NCBI GenBank assembly: GCA_900313155.1 | Contig: OMQE01000035.1 | Coordinates: forward strand, 1 to 5,410 | Length of the DNA stretch: 5,410 nt | Reading direction: 5' to 3' | Origin: an uncultured Rhodospirillaceae bacterium | Lineage (GTDB): Bacteria; Pseudomonadota; Alphaproteobacteria; RF32; CAG-239 | Shown: piece by piece, positions 3,685-5,410 of the stretch | Layout of the letters: each line of letters begins with the position of its first letter | Numbering within the stretch: the stretch's first letter is position 1 | Translations under genes and position numbers: made by a program | Notes under the pieces: generated by a model | The model's database searches: none | What the model was told of the DNA's origin: nothing | Seen by the model: the letters and a program-made list of their open reading frames with translations, nothing else

Positions 3685-5410
3685 TTATTCCAAATCTTCA
3701 CCGGTTTCTTGGTTCACACGCTTTGCGGAAAGCTTGATTTTGCCGCGATTATCAGTGCCCATACACTTCACCCAAATGGTGTCGCCTTCTTTGTAGAAAT
3801 CGCAAACCGAAGCAATACGCTCATTCTTGATTTCGGAAATGTGGACCAACCCTTCGGTCTGACCAATAAAGCGAACAAACGCACCAAAGTCCATAATCTT
3901 GGTAATTGTGCCCTTATAAATATGACCGATTTCCGGCTCGGCAATAATCCCCATAATGATGTCAATCGCCTTTTGGCAGTTTTCATTATTATTGGAAGCA
4001 ATCAAAACCGTGCCGTCATCATCAATTTCAATTTTTGTATTGGTTTGTTCAATAATTTCTCTGATGACTTTACCACCGGTACCAATCACTTCACGAATCT
4101 TGTCTGTCGGAATCTTCATGGTATGGATACGTGGTGCCTTCGGCGAAATTTCCGGACGCGGTTCGGCAATCGCTTTCGCCATTTCACCTAAAATGTGGAT
4201 ACGTCCTTCATGAGCCTGCGCCAAAGCATTTTGCATAATCTCTTTGGTAATGGAAGTAATTTTGATATCCATTTGCAAAGCGGTCACACCGTCTTTAGTG
4301 CCGGCTACTTTAAAGTCCATATCGCCGAGGTGGTCTTCATCGCCCAAAATATCGGTCAAAATCGCCACACGACCGTCATTTTCCTTAATCAAGCCCATAG
4401 CAATACCGGCAACAGGCTTTTTCATCGGCACACCGGCGTCCATCAATGACAAGCATGTACCGCAAACGGTAGCCATTGATGACGAACCGTTAGATTCCAT
4501 AATATCCGAAACCACACGCAAAGAATAAGGGAAAATTTCCTTATCTTTCGGCAACATCGGATGAATAGCGCGCCAAGCCAATTTACCATGTCCGATTTCA
4601 CGGCGTCCCGGTGTTCCTAAACGTCCGCATTCACCAACCGAAAACGGCGGAAAATTGTAATAAAGCATGAAATCTTGCTTATATTCCGGAAACAGCCCGT
4701 CAACCAACTGCGCATCTTCCGGTGTTCCCAATGTGGTCACCACCAAGGCTTGCGTTTCGCCACGGGTGAATAATGCTGAACCATGCGCCTCCGGTAATAC
4801 CGAAACTTCGCACGAAATCGGACGAACAGTTCTGGTATCGCGGCCATCAATGCGATGTCCGGTGGAAAGAACTTTTTCACGCATGGTGTGATGCATCACG
4901 TTTTCAATAGCGTCGCCGACATAGCGCATTTCAACTTCGTTTTCAGGGTCAATCGTTGCCTTAATTTCTTCAGCTAACTGCCCCAACGCCGTGCCCCGCT
5001 CTTGTTTATCAATAATGCTGAAAGCGTTGGCGTAGCGGTCACCATATTGTTGCATAATACGCGCACTCAAAGCATCATATTCTTCCGGGAACTTCGGCTC
5101 TTCCCACTTTTCTTTACCGGCATCAGCCGCCAATTCTTTAATCAAACTAATAACGGCTTGGAAGTTTTCAAAACCAAACATTACCGCACCAAGCATCGTT
5201 TCTTCGGAAAGTTCTTGAGCTTCCGATTCCACCATCAAAACGCCTTCTTCGGTTCCTGCAACAGTTAATTCCAAATCCGATGTTGTTTGTTGTTCCATAG
5301 ACGGGTTCAAAATATAATTGCCCTTGTGATAACCCACTTTTGCCGCGCCAATCGGTCCCATAAACGGAATACCCGAAACAGCCAAAGCTGCAGATGCCGC
5401 CACCATCGAA
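3685..5410 (-). CDS. pnp: Polynucleotide phosphorylase (PNPase), N-terminus cut off by the window edge
   Basis: PNPase degrades RNA from the 3' end with phosphate, releasing nucleoside diphosphates, and works as a trimer, often with RNase E. About 574 residues are visible; the first roughly 130 lie beyond the window, and the Met at 5406 is internal, because the E. coli protein has the same VAASAAL-x-x-SGIPF-type sequence near residue 131. Numbering from that Met: the end of RNase PH domain 1 (to about 80), a helical linker (85-180), the catalytic RNase PH domain 2 (185-415), a KH domain (425-485, IGTGG as the GxxG loop) and an S1 domain (492-562, TKIMDFGAFV and GLVHISE). SNGSSSMA (305-312) is the phosphate-binding segment, and Asp356 and Asp362 in GDEDHLGDMD match catalytic Asp486 and Asp492 of E. 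coli. The protein stops about 12 residues after S1, in NQETGEDLE, so it lacks a long tail. In most proteobacteria pnp follows rpsO, which would lie outside the window. Confidence 0.97.
   Translation of the reverse strand, partial: SMVAASAALAVSGIPFMGPIGAAKVGYHKGNYILNPSMEQQTTSDLELTVAGTEEGVLMVESEAQELSEETMLGAVMFGFENFQAVISLIKELAADAGKEKWEEPKFPEEYDALSARIMQQYGDRYANAFSIIDKQERGTALGQLAEEIKATIDPENEVEMRYVGDAIENVMHHTMREKVLSTGHRIDGRDTRTVRPISCEVSVLPEAHGSALFTRGETQALVVTTLGTPEDAQLVDGLFPEYKQDFMLYYNFPPFSVGECGRLGTPGRREIGHGKLAWRAIHPMLPKDKEIFPYSLRVVSDIMESNGSSSMATVCGTCLSLMDAGVPMKKPVAGIAMGLIKENDGRVAILTDILGDEDHLGDMDFKVAGTKDGVTALQMDIKITSITKEIMQNALAQAHEGRIHILGEMAKAIAEPRPEISPKAPRIHTMKIPTDKIREVIGTGGKVIREIIEQTNTKIEIDDDGTVLIASNNNENCQKAIDIIMGIIAEPEIGHIYKGTITKIMDFGAFVRFIGQTEGLVHISEIKNERIASVCDFYKEGDTIWVKCMGTDNRGKIKLSAKRVNQETGEDLE

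Noticed and set aside
3526..4191. A 221-residue plus-strand open frame running through the tandem repeat into the pnp region
   Set aside because: It starts within the pfk terminator, includes a YITN-type repeat produced by the 12-bp array, and is then antisense to conserved pnp codons.
5404..5406. The Met at 5406 as the start of pnp
   Set aside because: It falls inside the conserved RNase PH domain 1 sequence; an upstream in-frame Ser codon and the family alignment show the gene continues beyond the window.

Overview
The window looks like chromosomal DNA from a low-GC (by eye, roughly 40%) alphaproteobacterium. Three proteins carry that signature. The polynucleotide phosphorylase has alphaproteobacterial-style wording around the KH domain (IPTDKIREVIGTGGKVIRE) and ends in NQETGEDLE just after its S1 domain. 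The S21 protein has the KKKLQREGVFREMKLRR core. A 70-residue DUF465 protein ends in PDIIA. The presence of a 6-phosphofructokinase of the 'mixed' PPi/ATP lineage, in a group that mostly uses the Entner-Doudoroff route, suggests a fermentative or host-associated lifestyle. The lineage and lifestyle are inferences from sequence memory, not from a search.

Layout. Positions 1-699 (+) hold a SAM-dependent methyltransferase of unknown substrate whose true start may lie upstream of the window. A strong sigma70-type promoter (696-723) begins inside its stop codon and drives a two-gene unit of unknown function: a small protein with two hydrophobic segments (753-1184) and an overlapping 131-residue soluble protein (1177-1572). 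A 12-bp-stem hairpin at 1616-1645 closes the unit. From 1770 to 2297, on the minus strand, lie rpsU (S21, GTG start with a strong Shine-Dalgarno) and, upstream of it, the DUF465 gene with an extended -10 promoter. Divergent to these, pfk (2430-3506, +) ends at an excellent intrinsic terminator. The minus strand from 3685 to the window edge is pnp, missing about its first 130 residues, with its own terminator. Between the two convergent terminators sits a perfect 4 x 12 bp tandem repeat.

How the genes fit together. rpsU (translation) and pnp (RNA decay and processing) are housekeeping genes; pfk is central carbon metabolism; the methyltransferase and the two-gene unit are the accessory or undescribed part. 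I see no mobile element, tRNA, rRNA, CRISPR array, toxin-antitoxin pair or defence system. The items most worth a second look are the two-gene unknown unit with its well-formed promoter, the phosphofructokinase that combines an ATP-type and a PPi-type specificity residue, and the tandem repeat between the terminators.
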